Positions 43,378 to 54,410 of a stretch of 64,000 nucleotides of DNA are shown in pieces. Position numbers and translations under genes: made by a program. The stretch is from assembly GCF_000019905.1 (NCBI RefSeq), contig NC_010556.1:2970137-3034136 (forward strand), given 5' to 3'. Every line of letters starts with the position of its first letter. Position 1 is the stretch's first letter. A model generated the notes under the pieces. It was not told the origin of the DNA and ran no database searches. It was given only the letters and a program-made list of their open reading frames with translations. Origin of the DNA: Exiguobacterium artemiae 255-15 (GTDB lineage Bacteria; Bacillota; Bacilli; Exiguobacteriales; Exiguobacteriaceae).

Positions 43378-45224
43378 CCGATATCCACCTCTTCGATCAC
43401 CTCATACGGAAGCGTAAAGTAAATCGTCGTGCCGCGTCCCCATTCGCTTTCTGCCCAAATGTCACCGCCATGCGCCGAAACGACATCTTTGGCAATCGAG
43501 AGACCGAGTCCGGTTCCGCCAATCTTCCGGGCCCGTGCTTTATCGACCCGGTAGAAACGTTCAAAGATTTTCTGTAAGTTCGCTTTTGGAATCCCGACAC
43601 CCTCATCTTTGATGCTGATGACGATTCGTTTTGCCCGTAACATCGTCCGAACGGTAATCGTACCGCCTTCCGGTGAATACTTGATGGCATTCGTCAGGAT
43701 ATTGTCCGCGACCTGGATCAATTTATCCTGGTCCCCGCGGATGTAGACTTTCCGCTTCATGATCTTGCGCCGGAACCGAATCCGTTCCGGTTTTGTCATA
43801 TCGTGACGGTCCAGAATATCGTTTAAGAATTGAATGTAATCAAAGCGGACTTTGTTCATCTTATATTCCTTGCTGTCCATTTTCGACAGTTGCAACAGAT
43901 CGGTGACGAGGCGGATCATCCGCTCCGTTTCGTTTTGTGTCGTTTCAAGGAAACGAGGTGCCAGTTCTTCATCCTGGTATGCGCCTTCCGCCAGGGCTTC
44001 CAGATAACTCCGCATCGTCGTCAGCGGTGTCCGGAGTTCGTGGCTGACGTTCGCGACGAATTCGCGTCGGTCCTGCTCGACCTGTTCCTGCTCCGTGACG
44101 TCATGCAGGACGATGATCATCCCGGTAATCGGACCACTGTGCTTTTTGACCGGCGAGAAGAAGGCCCGGACAAGGAACAGTTCATCCTCACTGCTGAAAT
44201 CGAGCAGACGGGGCGGCATCGTTCCGTCTTCCGGAATCATGAAGTCGTCTCCAAGTGCGAGGAGATCCTTTAAGTTCGTCCCGACGATACCAGATTCATC
44301 GACACCGACGATATCCTTCGCCTGGTCGTTCATCAGGATAACCCGTAATGTCCGGTCTGTCGCAATCACGCCATCCGTCATATTTTCGAGGACGCTCGTC
44401 AATTTCCGCCTCTCGGCTTCCGTCGTCGCGTTCGCTTCGAGCAATTCATCCGTCAGTTCGTTGAAGGAACGTGCCAACTGACCGATTTCATCGTCGGAAT
44501 ATACTTTAACCTTCCGCGAGAAGTTCCCGCGCCGCATCTCGATCGCTTGACGCCGCATGTCCGAAATCGGACGGGTGATTGTCCGCGATAACAGGACACC
44601 GAGAATCGAGGTGATGACAAGTGCAATCACTGTCCCCGTTGCCAAGATCCGTGTGACTTGTTGCATTTGAGAATAGATCGACTCCATCGACGCCCGGACA
44701 TAAATCATGCCGGTCGTCGCCCCGGTCCGCTCGGAGGTGACAGGGACGGCAAAGATGCGGATCTTGTCTTCCGTCGTCGGATCAAGGACGGTATCGACAC
44801 GAGACGAACTCGTGGCCTGTGCTTTTTTTATCAGTGAATTTGTTGCCCGTTGTCCGACCGCTGACTGATTGTCTTCGTCGGATGTCGCTTGAATGATCGA
44901 GTCCTGATCAATGATTTGTACTTCGAGAATATCGTTCCTTGACGTCGAGCCACTACTAAACTCAGACAGCAGCTGTCCAAGAGATTCAGACAACTGCCGT
45001 TTGGAGGCCTCATCATCGCCTGTCTTATCGAATTCCTTCCCGACATTGTACGCGACAAGTCCGGCCCGGTCTTCAACAGATTTTGAGAAGTTCGTAATGT
45101 ACTGTTTTTCAAGAGAACGAACGAAGTAAACCCCAATGACTTGCATCGCGACTAAAATCAACAACGCATAAATGACGACAAGCTTCCACTGGATCGATTT
45201 AAAGAAGTTCGTTCCTTTTAACAT
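43374..45224 (-). CDS. walK: sensor histidine kinase WalK, 616 aa
   Basis: The essential sensor of cell-wall metabolism. TM1 at about 15-34, an extracellular Cache-like domain to about 190, TM2 at about 194-213, HAMP at about 213-265, PAS around 275-375, then HisKA with the phospho-acceptor His395 in VSHELRTPL. The HATPase has DNILTNAIKYSPEGGTI (N box), DEGVGIPKANL (G1) and GTGLGLSIAKDVV (G2). All motifs are intact. It is 2 bp from walR and co-transcribed with it. Confidence 0.96.
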   Translation of the reverse strand: MLKGTNFFKSIQWKLVVIYALLILVAMQVIGVYFVRSLEKQYITNFSKSVEDRAGLVAYNVGKEFDKTGDDEASKRQLSESLGQLLSEFSSGSTSRNDILEVQIIDQDSIIQATSDEDNQSAVGQRATNSLIKKAQATSSSRVDTVLDPTTEDKIRIFAVPVTSERTGATTGMIYVRASMESIYSQMQQVTRILATGTVIALVITSILGVLLSRTITRPISDMRRQAIEMRRGNFSRKVKVYSDDEIGQLARSFNELTDELLEANATTEAERRKLTSVLENMTDGVIATDRTLRVILMNDQAKDIVGVDESGIVGTNLKDLLALGDDFMIPEDGTMPPRLLDFSSEDELFLVRAFFSPVKKHSGPITGMIIVLHDVTEQEQVEQDRREFVANVSHELRTPLTTMRSYLEALAEGAYQDEELAPRFLETTQNETERMIRLVTDLLQLSKMDSKEYKMNKVRFDYIQFLNDILDRHDMTKPERIRFRRKIMKRKVYIRGDQDKLIQVADNILTNAIKYSPEGGTITVRTMLRAKRIVISIKDEGVGIPKANLQKIFERFYRVDKARARKIGGTGLGLSIAKDVVSAHGGDIWAESEWGRGTTIYFTLPYEVIEEVDIG

Positions 45225-45226
45225 CG

Positions 45227-45937
45227 TTATTCATTCTCCCCGTCTTGGAGATAGTAGCCGACACCGCGGCGGGTCATGATATAGATTGGTGTACTCGGGT
45301 TGTCTTCGACTTTTTCACGCAGACGGCGCACTGTGACGTCGACGGTCCGTACATCACCGAAGTAGTCGTATCCCCAGACTGTTTGAAGCAAGTGTTCCCG
45401 GGTCATGACTTGCCCGATATTTTTTGCCAAGTAATGCAACAGTTCAAACTCACGTTGCGTCAGCTCGATTTTTTGATCTTGTCGTGTAACGGTATGAGAA
45501 TTCGTATCGATATACAGTTCTCCTACTTTGAGCGGACCCGGTCCTGCATTGGCAGGTGCCGCTTCGACGGTATTGACGTTCCGCAAATGTGCCTTCACGC
45601 GTGCTAATAATTCGCGTGAGCTGAATGGCTTCGTGACGTAATCATTGGCACCAAGCTCAAGGCCAAGGACCGTATCGATTTCGGAATCCTTTGCTGTCAG
45701 CATGATGATCGGAACTTTTGAAGTTTTCCGGACTTCCCGGCAAACTTCCATGCCATCCATCAAGGGCAACATGATATCCAGCAAAATCAAATCGGGATTG
45801 AACTCTTCGACTTTCTCGAGTGCTTCCACTCCATCATTTGCTACGGCGACACTATAACCTTCTTTTTCTAATTTAAATTTTAATATATCGGCAATCGGTT
45901 GCTCGTCATCGACGACGAGGATTTTACGTTCCGTCAC
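45227..45937 (-). CDS. walR: response regulator WalR, 236 aa
   Basis: An OmpR/PhoB-class regulator that controls autolysin and wall genes with WalK. The receiver has acidic pocket VVDDEQ, phospho-Asp54 in LLDIMLP, Thr in LTAKDSE and Lys in TKPFSSREL. The winged HTH ends [29 protein letters not shown]. It is the first gene of the five-gene wal operon (walR-K-H-I-J); htrA follows. Confidence 0.97.
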   Translation of the reverse strand: MTERKILVVDDEQPIADILKFKLEKEGYSVAVANDGVEALEKVEEFNPDLILLDIMLPLMDGMEVCREVRKTSKVPIIMLTAKDSEIDTVLGLELGANDYVTKPFSSRELLARVKAHLRNVNTVEAAPANAGPGPLKVGELYIDTNSHTVTRQDQKIELTQREFELLHYLAKNIGQVMTREHLLQTVWGYDYFGDVRTVDVTVRRLREKVEDNPSTPIYIMTRRGVGYYLQDGENE

Positions 45938-46058
45938 TGGGTGTTCCCCCTTAATAATTTCTATTCAATCTATTTTACCTGTTTTTCAGGCATATAGAAA
46001 GGTGGCGACGGAAACTCCCGACGCCACTCTGTTGACTTCATCATACGTTCACGTCATG

Positions 46059-46074
46059 CGTTCCACGTGAAACA
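46059..46074. promoter_or_regulatory. parS-like site in the walR-purA gap
   Basis: CGTTCCACGTGAAACA matches 14 of 16 bases of the B. subtilis parS sequence TGTTTCACGTGAAACA, with the central CACGTGAAAC intact. It lies in the region before walR. ParB family proteins tolerate a few outer changes, so it is a plausible ParB site. Confidence 0.6.
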
Positions 46075-46135
46075 TTATCTTCATTATACGCCCGTTCCAT
46101 CGATCTTGTGAATGATTTCGCTTAATCAGAGATGA

Positions 46136-46172
46136 AAAAAGCAACTCCAGATTCAAAAAATCCGGAGTTGCC
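46136..46172 (-). terminator. purA terminator
   Basis: On the minus strand GCAACTCCGGATT pairs with AATCTGGAGTTGC (one G-U) and runs into TTTTTT, 10 bp after the purA stop. Confidence 0.92.
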
Positions 46173-46184
46173 GTCTTTAAAACA

Positions 46185-47477
46185 TTAAGCTTCTTCGTAT
46201 AAATCACGGAGAACGACCGTTTGTTCACGACCCGGTCCGACAGAGAATGTGACAAGCGAGATCCCTGTCAAATCTGCAATCCGTTTGACGTAGTTCTGTG
46301 CATTGATCGGCAGATCTTCAAACTTACGGATATGCGTGATGTCTTCTTTCCAACCCGGTAACTCTTCATAAACCGGGACACATGCTTCGAGATCACGGAA
46401 GCTTGCCGGATACTCATCAATCTGTTTGCCGTTGAATTCGTACGACGTACAGATTTTAAGTGTTTCGATTCCTGTCAGGACATCGATCGAGTTGAGTGAA
46501 AGATCCGTCAAACCGCTTGTGCGGCGTGAGTGACGCACGACAACCGAGTCAAACCAGCCGACACGGCGCGGACGGCCTGTCGTCGTACCGTATTCACGGC
46601 CGACTTCACGAATCTGATGACCGATTTCGTCAAACAGTTCTGTCGGGAAAGGACCATCACCGACACGTGACGTGTACGCTTTACAGACACCGACGACGTG
46701 ATCGATCCGGGCTGGACCGACGCCGACACCTGAAGCGACACCACCGGCTGATGCGTTCGATGACGTGACGAACGGGTACGTTCCGTGGTCGAGGTCGAGC
46801 AGGACGCCCTGTGCGCCTTCAAAGAGGACTTTTTCCCCTTTATCGAGGCTGTCGTTGACGACGACCGATGTATCGCAGACATACTTCGCGAACTCTTGAC
46901 CGTACGCGTAGTATTCTTCGAAGATATCGTCAAACGCAATCGCTTCCGCGTCATACATCTTCGTGAACATCCGGTTTTTCTGTTCGAGGACAATTTTTAA
47001 TTTTTCAGCGAATGTTTCTTTGTCGAGTAAATCAGCCATCCGGATTCCGATCCGTGCTGCTTTATCCATGTAGCACGGTCCGATTCCTTTGAGCGTCGTT
47101 CCGACTTTTGCATCGCCTTTTGCTTCTTCTTCGAGCTGATCCTGCAACTGGTGGTACGGCAAGATGACATGCGCACGATTCGAAATCAGTAAGTTATCCG
47201 TTGAAACACCACGATCGTGCAGATACTTCAGTTCTTTGACGAGCGATTTCGGGTTAACGACGAGTCCGTTCCCGATGACACATTTCTTGTCCGAGTAAAA
47301 AATTCCAGATGGAATCAGGTGTAACTTATACGTCTCATTATTAAATACGATTGTATGTCCGGCATTGTCTCCACCTTGATAACGAGCAACGACATCGGCT
47401 TTTTTCGAAAGAAAATCGGTAATCTTTCCTTTTCCTTCGTCGCCCCATTGTGTTCCGACTACTACTACTGATGACAT
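46185..47477 (-). CDS. purA: adenylosuccinate synthetase, 430 aa
   Basis: It joins IMP and aspartate with GTP to make adenylosuccinate, the first step to AMP. Motifs: the P-loop-like [17 protein letters not shown] with catalytic Asp, NAGHTIV with catalytic His, [39 protein letters not shown] and [11 protein letters not shown]. Length is normal. The ATG at 47477 with GGAGGTGGATG is chosen; the longer frame upstream includes A/T-rich untranslated DNA. It is alone between dnaB and walR, as in B. subtilis. Confidence 0.98.
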   Translation of the reverse strand: MSSVVVVGTQWGDEGKGKITDFLSKKADVVARYQGGDNAGHTIVFNNETYKLHLIPSGIFYSDKKCVIGNGLVVNPKSLVKELKYLHDRGVSTDNLLISNRAHVILPYHQLQDQLEEEAKGDAKVGTTLKGIGPCYMDKAARIGIRMADLLDKETFAEKLKIVLEQKNRMFTKMYDAEAIAFDDIFEEYYAYGQEFAKYVCDTSVVVNDSLDKGEKVLFEGAQGVLLDLDHGTYPFVTSSNASAGGVASGVGVGPARIDHVVGVCKAYTSRVGDGPFPTELFDEIGHQIREVGREYGTTTGRPRRVGWFDSVVVRHSRRTSGLTDLSLNSIDVLTGIETLKICTSYEFNGKQIDEYPASFRDLEACVPVYEELPGWKEDITHIRKFEDLPINAQNYVKRIADLTGISLVTFSVGPGREQTVVLRDLYEEA

Positions 47478-47649
47478 ATTCTCATCCACCTCCACGTACG
47501 ATTCAAAACCACGACTAAGTGTAACGCGGAAAAAAAAAGAAGTCAACCAAATACCGAACAATTAAATGTTACATTTCTTTTTCGTTCGTTTAAAAGACGT
47601 TTTTAATTCGTTTTTTTCCTTTCTCTTCAAGATATTCAAACATAATGAT

Positions 47650-47685
47650 TGAAAAAACGCCTCTGTCCCGGAAGACAGAGGCGTT
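47650..47685 (-). terminator. dnaB terminator
   Basis: AACGCCTCTGTC and GACAGAGGCGTT form a perfect 12-bp stem; on the minus strand a T run follows. It lies just after the dnaB stop. Confidence 0.93.
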
Positions 47686-47695
47686 TTGAACCCGT

Positions 47696-49048
47696 TTAGG
47701 CGGGTGGGGCATACGAATTATTCGGTTCGAGGTCAACGAACTTGTTGAACTCTTTCCGGAAAGCGAGTTTGACGGTACCGGTCGGACCATTCCGCTGTTT
47801 CGCGATAATGATCTCAATCGTGTTCGCATCTTCCGTTTCTTTGTTGTAATAATCATCGCGGTATAAGAAAGCGACGATATCGGCATCCTGCTCGATTGCT
47901 CCGGATTCCCGGATATCGGACATCATCGGCCGTTTATCCTGCCGGCTCTCAACTCCCCGTGACAGCTGCGATAACGCAATGACGGGGACTTCAAGTTCAC
48001 GGGCGAGCGACTTCAAGGACCGGGAAATCTCAGAGACTTCCTGTTGCCGGTTATCGCTTGAACGGCCGTTCCCTTGAATCAGCTGCAGGTAATCAATCAT
48101 GATCATCCCGAGACCATGTTCCTGCTTCAAACGGCGGCATTTCGCCCGGATGTCGTTGACACGGATACCCGGTGTATCGTCGATGTAGATGCCGGCTTGT
48201 GACAGACTGCTCATCGCAAGCGATAACTTGCCCCAATCCTCGTCCTCAAGCTGTCCGGTCCGGAGACGCTGGGCATCGACATTGCCTTCTGCACAGAGCA
48301 TCCGCATGACGAGCTGCTCCGCACCCATCTCAAGGCTGAAGATGGCGACATTCTCATCAGCACGGGTCGCGACGTTTTGCGAGATATTCAAGGCAAACGC
48401 CGTCTTCCCGACAGACGGACGGGCGGCCACGATGATTAAATCATTGCGCTGGAATCCGGCCGTCACTTTGTCGAGATCACGGAAGCCGGTTGGAATTCCG
48501 GTCGTCTCGCCGCTCTGTTTGTGCAATTTATCAATCGTCGCATAGGCACTCGTCAGGACATCCGAAATCGGAATGAAACTGGCACTGCCTTTTCCTTGTG
48601 ATACTTCGAGAATCTTCCGTTCCGCTTCATTGAGCAGGACGTCGACCTCATTTTGCCGTTCATAACCATCCGTGACGATTTCATTGGCGGTCCGGATCAA
48701 TCGGCGCAAGGTCGACTTTTGATCGACGACATTGACGTAATAATTGATGTTTGCGGCAGTCGGAACTCCTTCCGCCAGTTCACCGAGATACGGCAAACCG
48801 CCGACTTCCTCGAGGATGCCAAGCGTACTCAGTTCCGCCGTAACGGTTACGAGATCGATGGCTTCTCCGCGATCCGACAACACAAGCATCGTTTCGAAAA
48901 TCCGTTGATGGGCCGCACGATAAAAATCTTGTGGCAATAATCGTTCGGACGCACTGATCAGTCGATCCGCATCGATCATGATCGCCCCAAGGACGGCTTG
49001 TTCCGCCTCAATGCTCTGGGGGGGCGTATTTTGCATTACATCACTCAT
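47696..49048 (-). CDS. dnaB: replicative DNA helicase, 450 aa
   Basis: The DnaB hexameric helicase (called DnaC in B. subtilis). The N-terminal helical domain starts PPQSIEAEQAVLGAIMID. The RecA-like motor has Walker A ARPSVGKTAFALN, Walker B GMIMIDYLQLI, and AQKRNGPTGTV near the end. No intein is present. The ATG at 49048 follows AAAGGGG; a GTG one codon before is less likely. It is 19 bp from rplI, so gdpP-rplI-dnaB are one operon. Confidence 0.97.
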   Translation of the reverse strand: MSDVMQNTPPQSIEAEQAVLGAIMIDADRLISASERLLPQDFYRAAHQRIFETMLVLSDRGEAIDLVTVTAELSTLGILEEVGGLPYLGELAEGVPTAANINYYVNVVDQKSTLRRLIRTANEIVTDGYERQNEVDVLLNEAERKILEVSQGKGSASFIPISDVLTSAYATIDKLHKQSGETTGIPTGFRDLDKVTAGFQRNDLIIVAARPSVGKTAFALNISQNVATRADENVAIFSLEMGAEQLVMRMLCAEGNVDAQRLRTGQLEDEDWGKLSLAMSSLSQAGIYIDDTPGIRVNDIRAKCRRLKQEHGLGMIMIDYLQLIQGNGRSSDNRQQEVSEISRSLKSLARELEVPVIALSQLSRGVESRQDKRPMMSDIRESGAIEQDADIVAFLYRDDYYNKETEDANTIEIIIAKQRNGPTGTVKLAFRKEFNKFVDLEPNNSYAPPA

Positions 49049-49067
49049 CACCGGTCCCCTTTTCTAC

Positions 49068-49511
49068 TCACGCTTCTTTAACCTGGACATTTAACGTTGC
49101 TGTGACTTCATTGTGCAGTTTCAGTGGTACTTTCGTGACGCCGAGTGTCTTGATCGGGTGCTCGAGTTCGATTTTACGTTTATCGATCTTGTACCCCATC
49201 TGTTTCAACTCATCTGCAATCTGTTTGCTTGTGACAGAACCGAAGACACGACCGCCTTCACCTGTTTTTGTTGAAACGATGATCGTTTCTTTTTCAATCT
49301 TTTCTTTTAATGCTTGCGCATCTTGTAATGCTTGTTTCGCTTCTTCTGCCGCTTTACGCTCATGTGCTTCATGCTGCTTGAGGTTTCCCGTTGTAGCCGG
49401 ACGTGCCAATTTCTTTTTGAACAATACGTTGTTTGCGTATGCGTCAGCGACGTCCTTGACGTCTCCTGTTTTACCTTGGCCTTTTACATCTTGTAAGAAA
49501 ATAACTTTCAT
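49068..49511 (-). CDS. rplI: 50S ribosomal protein bL9, 147 aa
   Basis: The N-terminal domain [28 protein letters not shown] is the L9 signature, followed by the long central helix ([27 protein letters not shown]) and a C-terminal domain ending [16 protein letters not shown]. It binds 23S rRNA domain V. Its start overlaps the gdpP stop by 4 bp. Confidence 0.98.
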   Translation of the reverse strand: MKVIFLQDVKGQGKTGDVKDVADAYANNVLFKKKLARPATTGNLKQHEAHERKAAEEAKQALQDAQALKEKIEKETIIVSTKTGEGGRVFGSVTSKQIADELKQMGYKIDKRKIELEHPIKTLGVTKVPLKLHNEVTATLNVQVKEA

Positions 49512-51493
49512 TCTGTTTCCTCTCCTTTTGTCTCATCTTCTAAATAGTGGTCAATCGCTTTTCTTAATTCGGTTGCGACGGTCAGGACCGATTCGGTCAT
49601 CTGTGTCGCTGCATTCGTTAAATGACCGCCGCCGCCAAGTGTCTCCATAATCAATTGAACGTTCACTTCACCGAGTGAACGGGCACTGATCGCCGTCCTT
49701 CCGTCCTGTAATTCCGCAATGACGAACGCGGCACGGATGCCTTGGAGCGATAACAGCTGATCTGCCGTTTGGGCAATCAGGACCTGATCATGAATGACAC
49801 CGGGCTCGGCCGTCGCAATCGCCATCCCGGCAGCGTAGACTTCTGTCCGCTCGAGGATATGCGACTGCTCGACGTACGTCTCGAGGTCCTGACTGAGAAA
49901 CTCTTGCACGAGGACCGTATCGGCGCCCTGCGAACGTAAATACGATGCCGCATCGAACGTCCGGGAACCGGTCCGTAACGTAAAGCCTTTCGTATCGACG
50001 ATGATTCCGGCAAGTAAGGCCGTCGCTTCAAGCATCGCCAGTTTCTGATTCGTCGGCTGATATTCAATCAGTTCCGTGACCAGTTCTGACGTCGATGACG
50101 CATACGGTTCGAGATACACGAGAACCGGTTCTTCAATAAAGTCTTCGCCCCGCCGGTGATGATCGATGACGACCAGGCGTTCAAAACGCTCCAGCAATGC
50201 CGGGACGACGACGAGCGACGGTTTATGAGTGTCGACGATAATCAGAAGTGCCTGATCATCAATCAACTGATCGGCCTGGAATGCATTGATGAAACGGGTC
50301 TCGAGTTTTGGTTCCTGGCTGATTTCATTCATCATCCGCCGGATCCCTTGTCCGATATCGGCTTCCGGTAGAACGATATGAGCTTCTTTATCGTTCATCT
50401 CGGCTAATTTTAAAATTCCAATCGAGGAGCCGAGGGAATCCATATCCGGATTCCGGTGTCCCATGATAAGGACACGGCTTGATTCCTGCATTAAATCACG
50501 CAAGGAATTGGCAATGACACGGGCCCGGACACGGGTCCGTTTTTCGGTCGGATTGGTTTTTCCGCCGTAAAAACGAACTTTCCCGTCCCGTTTGATGACG
50601 ACCTGATCGCCCCCGCGACCTAAGGCCAGATCGAGACTCGATTGAGCCATCAAACCAAGTGCCGGAATCGGATCACTGCCGCATCCGATTCCGATCGAGA
50701 GCGTCAACTGGACACCGCGTTGGCTCGTTTCTTCCCGGACGGTATCGAGAATCGTAAATTTCGACCGTTCCAAAATCCGTAAGTTCTCTTCCGTCGTCAC
50801 AATGAAGTAACGGTCGGAAGCAGTCCGTTTGATATACGTGCCGTGATCCGCGGCCCAGTGATTCAACAATTGGGTGACGCGGCTGTTCAATTCGCTGCGA
50901 AGCTGATCTTCAATCCCTTGTGTCATCTCGTCATAGTTATCGAGATAGATGACGCCGATCACCGTTTGATTATCGACCAGTTGCTGCTCGACCTGGGCTT
51001 CTTCTGTCATGTCGAACAAGTAGAAGGTCCGGTTTTCGCTGTTTGAAAAGACACGGTAAACCGATTCGCCGATTTCAAGTGTCGCTTGATCTTCATCGAC
51101 ACCGATCATTTCCACGAACAAAGGATCAAGATCCGTCAAAACGTGTCCCATGGCCAGATCTCCGAAAATTTCACGCATCGGATCATTGAACCAGGTGACA
51201 CGTGCTTCTTCATCATAAAGTAAAATTCCAATCGGCATGTTCGTCAAAGCATCTTGACCGGTGTCTTCGACTTGAATCGATATACCGGCGACGTAGCTTT
51301 CCCAAGACTTCCGACCACGTCGTTCCTCCAGCAGATGAAGGACAAACAGTGCCGTCGTCAAGACGGCTCCAACCGCTGCGATGATTGGGTGATCGACGGC
51401 AATGACAAAAAGTAGAGCCACGATTAACAGATACGGAACGAAGCGAAAAAAGCGCTGTTCTCGCTCAGGTGATACTTGCTGACCTAACCCCAT
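49508..51493 (-). CDS. gdpP: cyclic-di-AMP phosphodiesterase GdpP, 661 aa
   Basis: It hydrolyses c-di-AMP to pApA. Two TM helices (about 19-52), a PAS-like haem/sensing domain (about 85-155), a degenerate GGDEF domain (about 170-300) and the DHH-DHHA1 catalytic part. The DHH motif is in [11 protein letters not shown], upstream acids in [14 protein letters not shown] and IVDTHKPSL, and DHHA1 ends with [13 protein letters not shown]. All catalytic residues are present. It is the YybT homologue at its conserved place. The B. subtilis neighbour yybS is not seen between it and rpsR. Confidence 0.96.
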   Translation of the reverse strand: MGLGQQVSPEREQRFFRFVPYLLIVALLFVIAVDHPIIAAVGAVLTTALFVLHLLEERRGRKSWESYVAGISIQVEDTGQDALTNMPIGILLYDEEARVTWFNDPMREIFGDLAMGHVLTDLDPLFVEMIGVDEDQATLEIGESVYRVFSNSENRTFYLFDMTEEAQVEQQLVDNQTVIGVIYLDNYDEMTQGIEDQLRSELNSRVTQLLNHWAADHGTYIKRTASDRYFIVTTEENLRILERSKFTILDTVREETSQRGVQLTLSIGIGCGSDPIPALGLMAQSSLDLALGRGGDQVVIKRDGKVRFYGGKTNPTEKRTRVRARVIANSLRDLMQESSRVLIMGHRNPDMDSLGSSIGILKLAEMNDKEAHIVLPEADIGQGIRRMMNEISQEPKLETRFINAFQADQLIDDQALLIIVDTHKPSLVVVPALLERFERLVVIDHHRRGEDFIEEPVLVYLEPYASSTSELVTELIEYQPTNQKLAMLEATALLAGIIVDTKGFTLRTGSRTFDAASYLRSQGADTVLVQEFLSQDLETYVEQSHILERTEVYAAGMAIATAEPGVIHDQVLIAQTADQLLSLQGIRAAFVIAELQDGRTAISARSLGEVNVQLIMETLGGGGHLTNAATQMTESVLTVATELRKAIDHYLEDETKGEETE

Positions 51494-51585
51494 CGCGTCC
51501 TCCTTGTATACTAAATATACTCGTATGAAAAATTCGGTAACTTGTATATTATAACCGAAAAGGCGGACCGGTTGAAAGCGAAGCG

Positions 51586-51622
51586 AAAAAAAGCGCCTTT
51601 CCTTCGAAAAGGAAAAGCGCTG
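51586..51622 (-). terminator. rpsF-ssb-rpsR operon terminator
   Basis: On the minus strand AGCGCTTTTCCTT pairs with AAGGAAAGGCGCT around TTCG and runs into seven T, 9 bp after the rpsR stop. Confidence 0.9.
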
Positions 51623-51630
51623 GACCGTAA

Positions 51631-51861
51631 TCAGTCAGCTACGTATGGAATTAAAGCCATTTGACGTGAACGTTTGATTGCGATTGTAAGTGGACGTTGG
51701 TATTTCGCTGAAGTACCAGTCACACGACGTGGAAGAATCTTACCGCGTTCCGAAATGAAACGTTTGAGAAGTTCTACGTCTTTATAATCGATATGAGTGA
51801 TGTGGTTCGACGTGAAGTAACATACTTTACGACGACGTTTTCCACCTGGACGACGTGCCAT
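51631..51861 (-). CDS. rpsR: 30S ribosomal protein bS18, 76 aa
   Basis: The sequence [47 protein letters not shown] and a basic C-terminal helix are typical. It binds bS6 and 16S rRNA. A cysteine (KVCYF) and no other zinc ligands mark it as a C- form. It is last in the rpsF-ssb-rpsR operon. Confidence 0.98.
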   Translation of the reverse strand: MARRPGGKRRRKVCYFTSNHITHIDYKDVELLKRFISERGKILPRRVTGTSAKYQRPLTIAIKRSRQMALIPYVAD

Positions 51862-51908
51862 GTGATTAACCTCCTTTTTAGAGTAAATTTTTCAGTCCGA
51901 CGTTTCCA

Positions 51909-52436
51909 TTAGAATGGAAGATCGTCGTCTGAAAGATCGATCGAACTGCCGCCGCTGAACGGATCAGCGCCGAAGCCCGAATTCGATGAAGATGAAGCGG
52001 GTGCTGGCGAGGAAGAGTTGTTCTGCTGTTGCTGTGAACCCCATCCTGCAGCATTTCCGTTTCCACCTGTATTTGAATTCGAAGAGTAGCTATCACTATC
52101 GGAAGAACGGCTTGCATTGCGTGATTCAAGGAATCGAACACTATCCGCGACGACTTCTGCACGATAACGACGTTGACCATCTTTATCGTCATAGCTACTA
52201 ATCTGAAGGCGACCCTCAACTCCTGCAAGGCTCCCTTTTTTCAAATACTGAGCAACGTTCTCTGCTTGCTTGCGCCATACGACGCAATCGATGAAGTCAG
52301 CTTCTCGCTTCCCATCTTGTCCTGTAAACGGACGGTCACAAGCGAGTGTGAATCGCGTTACCGCAATCCCGCTCTGCGTATAACGCATTTCAGGGTCACG
52401 AGTTAACCGACCGACTAAAACGACGCGGTTAATCAT
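51909..52436 (-). CDS. ssb: single-stranded DNA-binding protein, 175 aa
   Basis: The OB fold spans [20 protein letters not shown] to [15 protein letters not shown] (about residues 1-106). A low-complexity Ser/Asn/Gly/Gln linker follows and the acidic partner-binding tip DLSDDDLPF ends the protein, the normal SSB tail. The ATG at 52436 with CAGGAGAG is chosen. It lies between rpsF and rpsR as in all Bacilli. Confidence 0.98.
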   Translation of the reverse strand: MINRVVLVGRLTRDPEMRYTQSGIAVTRFTLACDRPFTGQDGKREADFIDCVVWRKQAENVAQYLKKGSLAGVEGRLQISSYDDKDGQRRYRAEVVADSVRFLESRNASRSSDSDSYSSNSNTGGNGNAAGWGSQQQQNNSSSPAPASSSSNSGFGADPFSGGSSIDLSDDDLPF

Positions 52437-52459
52437 CAGAATCACTCTCCTGTTTCAGC

Positions 52460-52747
52460 TTATTTCTCATCTTTTGTGATCATTAAGCGAACGATATCGT
52501 CACTGATCTTCATGAGACGGTCAAGTTCTTTAGTAGCTGCTGGTTCAGCAGTCACGTTAAGAAGAACGTAGAAACCTTCACGCATATCATTGATTTCGTA
52601 AGCAAAACGACGTTTACCCATTTCAGTTGTTTTTTCAACTGTACCACCGTTGTCAGTGAGGACTTTGTTGAAACGCTCAACTAGAGCTTTTCGTGCTTCC
52701 TCATCAACTTCTGGACGGATGATGTAAAGTACTTCGTATTTACGCAT
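52460..52747 (-). CDS. rpsF: 30S ribosomal protein bS6, 95 aa
   Basis: [26 protein letters not shown] and [22 protein letters not shown] are diagnostic. A strong AGGAGGTGA precedes the ATG at 52747. It forms a dimer with bS18 and, in Bacilli, the pair represses this operon through the leader. Confidence 0.97.
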   Translation of the reverse strand: MRKYEVLYIIRPEVDEEARKALVERFNKVLTDNGGTVEKTTEMGKRRFAYEINDMREGFYVLLNVTAEPAATKELDRLMKISDDIVRLMITKDEK

Positions 52748-52757
52748 ATCTGTCACC

Positions 52758-52830
52758 TCCTCTTGGACTGGCGGCTCGATTCATCGAGCAAGGAGCAATA
52801 ATTCATTACTCACATTTGTTAATACTATCA
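52758..52830 (-). ncRNA. candidate S6:S18-binding leader of rpsF
   Basis: The minus-strand leader has a perfect GCTCGA/TCGAGC hairpin with a four-base loop (52774-52789), followed by CCGCCAG and the ribosome-binding site. A conserved S6:S18 leader with a CCG element is known in Bacilli; the match here is partial and inferred from position. Confidence 0.4.
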
Positions 52831-52870
52831 AAGTATTTTGGTTTATGCAATAACCATTCGTTCGCTTCGC

Positions 52871-53971
52871 TTAAACGTTGAAGCGGAATGTGACGACATC
52901 GCCGTCTTGGAAGACATATTCTTTTCCTTCAGAACGGTAGCGCCCTTGTTCTTTAACAGTTGCCATGTTTCCGGCTGCTGCCAAATCCTCGTAAGCGACA
53001 ACCTCCGCCCGGATGAATCCGCGTTCGAAGTCCGAATGAATGACACCGGCACATTGCGGCGCTTTCATACCTTTTTTGAACGTCCAGGCACGGACTTCTT
53101 TTTCGCCTGCTGTGAAGTACGTCGCAAGACCAAGCGTGTTGTATGCTGCGTGGATCAACTGATCAAGACCCGATTCTTCGATTCCGAGGTCAACGAGGAA
53201 CTCTTGGCGTTCTTCCGGCTCGAGTTCAGCAATCTCTTCTTCAATCCGGGCACAGATAATGATGACTTCCGCGCCTTCTTTTGCTGCGAATTCACGAACG
53301 AGACGGACGTTTTCGTTACTGTCTGCGTCTGCGACTTCATCTTCGCCGACGTTTGCGACATACAGCATCGGTTTCATCGTCAACAATTGGAAATGCTTGA
53401 CGATTGCTGCCTGATCTTCCGTTAACTCGGCAAGACGTGCCGGCTTTTCGTCTTCCAGTAATGCCAAAACGATTTCAAGTGCTTCGAGTTCACCCGCTGC
53501 ATTTTTATCGCGTGACTTGACTTGTTTTTGAACACGTTGGATTCGTTTTTCAACCAATTCGAGATCCGCAAGAATCAATTCAAGGTTGATTGTTTCGATA
53601 TCATCGATCGGTGAGACTTTTCCTGAAACGTGTGTGATGTTCTCATCGATGAAACAACGGACGACCTGACAAATCGCATCCACTTCACGGATGTTGGCCA
53701 AGAATTTATTTCCGAGCCCTTCTCCTTTTGAAGCGCCTTTGACGATTCCGGCGATATCCGTGAATTCGAATGCCGTCGGGATTGTTTTCTTCGGATTGAC
53801 GAGTTCCGTCAATTTACGAAGACGCGCGTCCGGCACCTCGACGACACCGACGTTTGGGTCGATCGTTGCGAACGGATAGTTCGCCGCCTCGACACCTGCT
53901 TGTGTAATTGCGTTAAAAAGTGTTGATTTTCCTACGTTTGGTAAGCCAACGATTCCGGCTGTTAATCCCAC
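52871..53971 (-). CDS. ychF: redox-related OBG-family GTPase/ATPase YchF, 366 aa
   Basis: The G1 motif [33 protein letters not shown] (G3) and NVGEDE in place of the usual NKxD (YchF binds ATP better than GTP) are seen. A coiled-coil insertion ([19 protein letters not shown]) and the C-terminal TGS domain ([32 protein letters not shown]) complete it. YchF is a universally conserved translation and stress-linked protein; it is YyaF in B. subtilis. Confidence 0.97.
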   Translation of the reverse strand: MGLTAGIVGLPNVGKSTLFNAITQAGVEAANYPFATIDPNVGVVEVPDARLRKLTELVNPKKTIPTAFEFTDIAGIVKGASKGEGLGNKFLANIREVDAICQVVRCFIDENITHVSGKVSPIDDIETINLELILADLELVEKRIQRVQKQVKSRDKNAAGELEALEIVLALLEDEKPARLAELTEDQAAIVKHFQLLTMKPMLYVANVGEDEVADADSNENVRLVREFAAKEGAEVIIICARIEEEIAELEPEERQEFLVDLGIEESGLDQLIHAAYNTLGLATYFTAGEKEVRAWTFKKGMKAPQCAGVIHSDFERGFIRAEVVAYEDLAAAGNMATVKEQGRYRSEGKEYVFQDGDVVTFRFNV

Positions 53972-54176
53972 TTGGAATTCCTCCTTTTCGGTATTTCCTA
54001 GGAAATCCGTGCTAGCGGCCGCAGTGGGTAGAATGATTACACCACGTCAGCACATCTTTCACAATTATAGATAGTTCAATTTTTTTAAGCAAGGAGATGC
54101 GTCTTCTTTTTTTACAGACAAGATTGTTTCACGCAGGTTTGGCCGTAATTCAACGCAATCGTTTTATTTTTAGTAA

Positions 54177-54213
54177 AAAATCCCCGGCAACCGGTAACGG
54201 TCGCCAGGGATTT
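54177..54213 (-). terminator. terminator of the mscS-DUF951 unit
   Basis: On the minus strand AAATCCCTGGCGACCG pairs with CGGTTGCCGGGGATTT (one G-U and small offset) and runs into TTTTTT, just after the DUF951 stop. Confidence 0.88.
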
Positions 54214-54221
54214 GTCTATAT

Positions 54222-54410
54222 TCACTCAGGTAAAACTTTTTTCAAACGCTTATCGAAGTCACGGCGCGGCATCAGGATACTGGCGCCACATCCTTGACAT
54301 TTAATCCGGATATCCATCCCGACACGGATAATTTGCCAACGGTTCGTTCCGCAAGGATGTTGTTTTTTCATTTCGACATAATCATGAAGATTGTACGTTT
54401 TTGGCATCAT
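54222..54410 (-). CDS. DUF951 zinc-ribbon-like small protein, about 62 aa
   Basis: The core LHDYVEMKKQHPCGTNRWQIIRVGMDIRIKCQGCGASILMPRRDFDKRLKKVL is the DUF951 (YyzM-like) signature, with one CPG/CQGC cysteine set that may bind zinc. Function is unknown; the gene is always small and near mscS/ychF in Bacilli. The start is ambiguous (54425, 54410 or 54407); GGTGG upstream favours 54410. It overlaps the end of mscS. Confidence 0.85.
   Translation of the reverse strand: MMPKTYNLHDYVEMKKQHPCGTNRWQIIRVGMDIRIKCQGCGASILMPRRDFDKRLKKVLPE

Noticed and set aside
47590..47886. Minus-strand open frame overlapping the dnaB 3' end
   Set aside because: It is out of frame with dnaB, crosses the dnaB terminator and has no ribosome-binding site.
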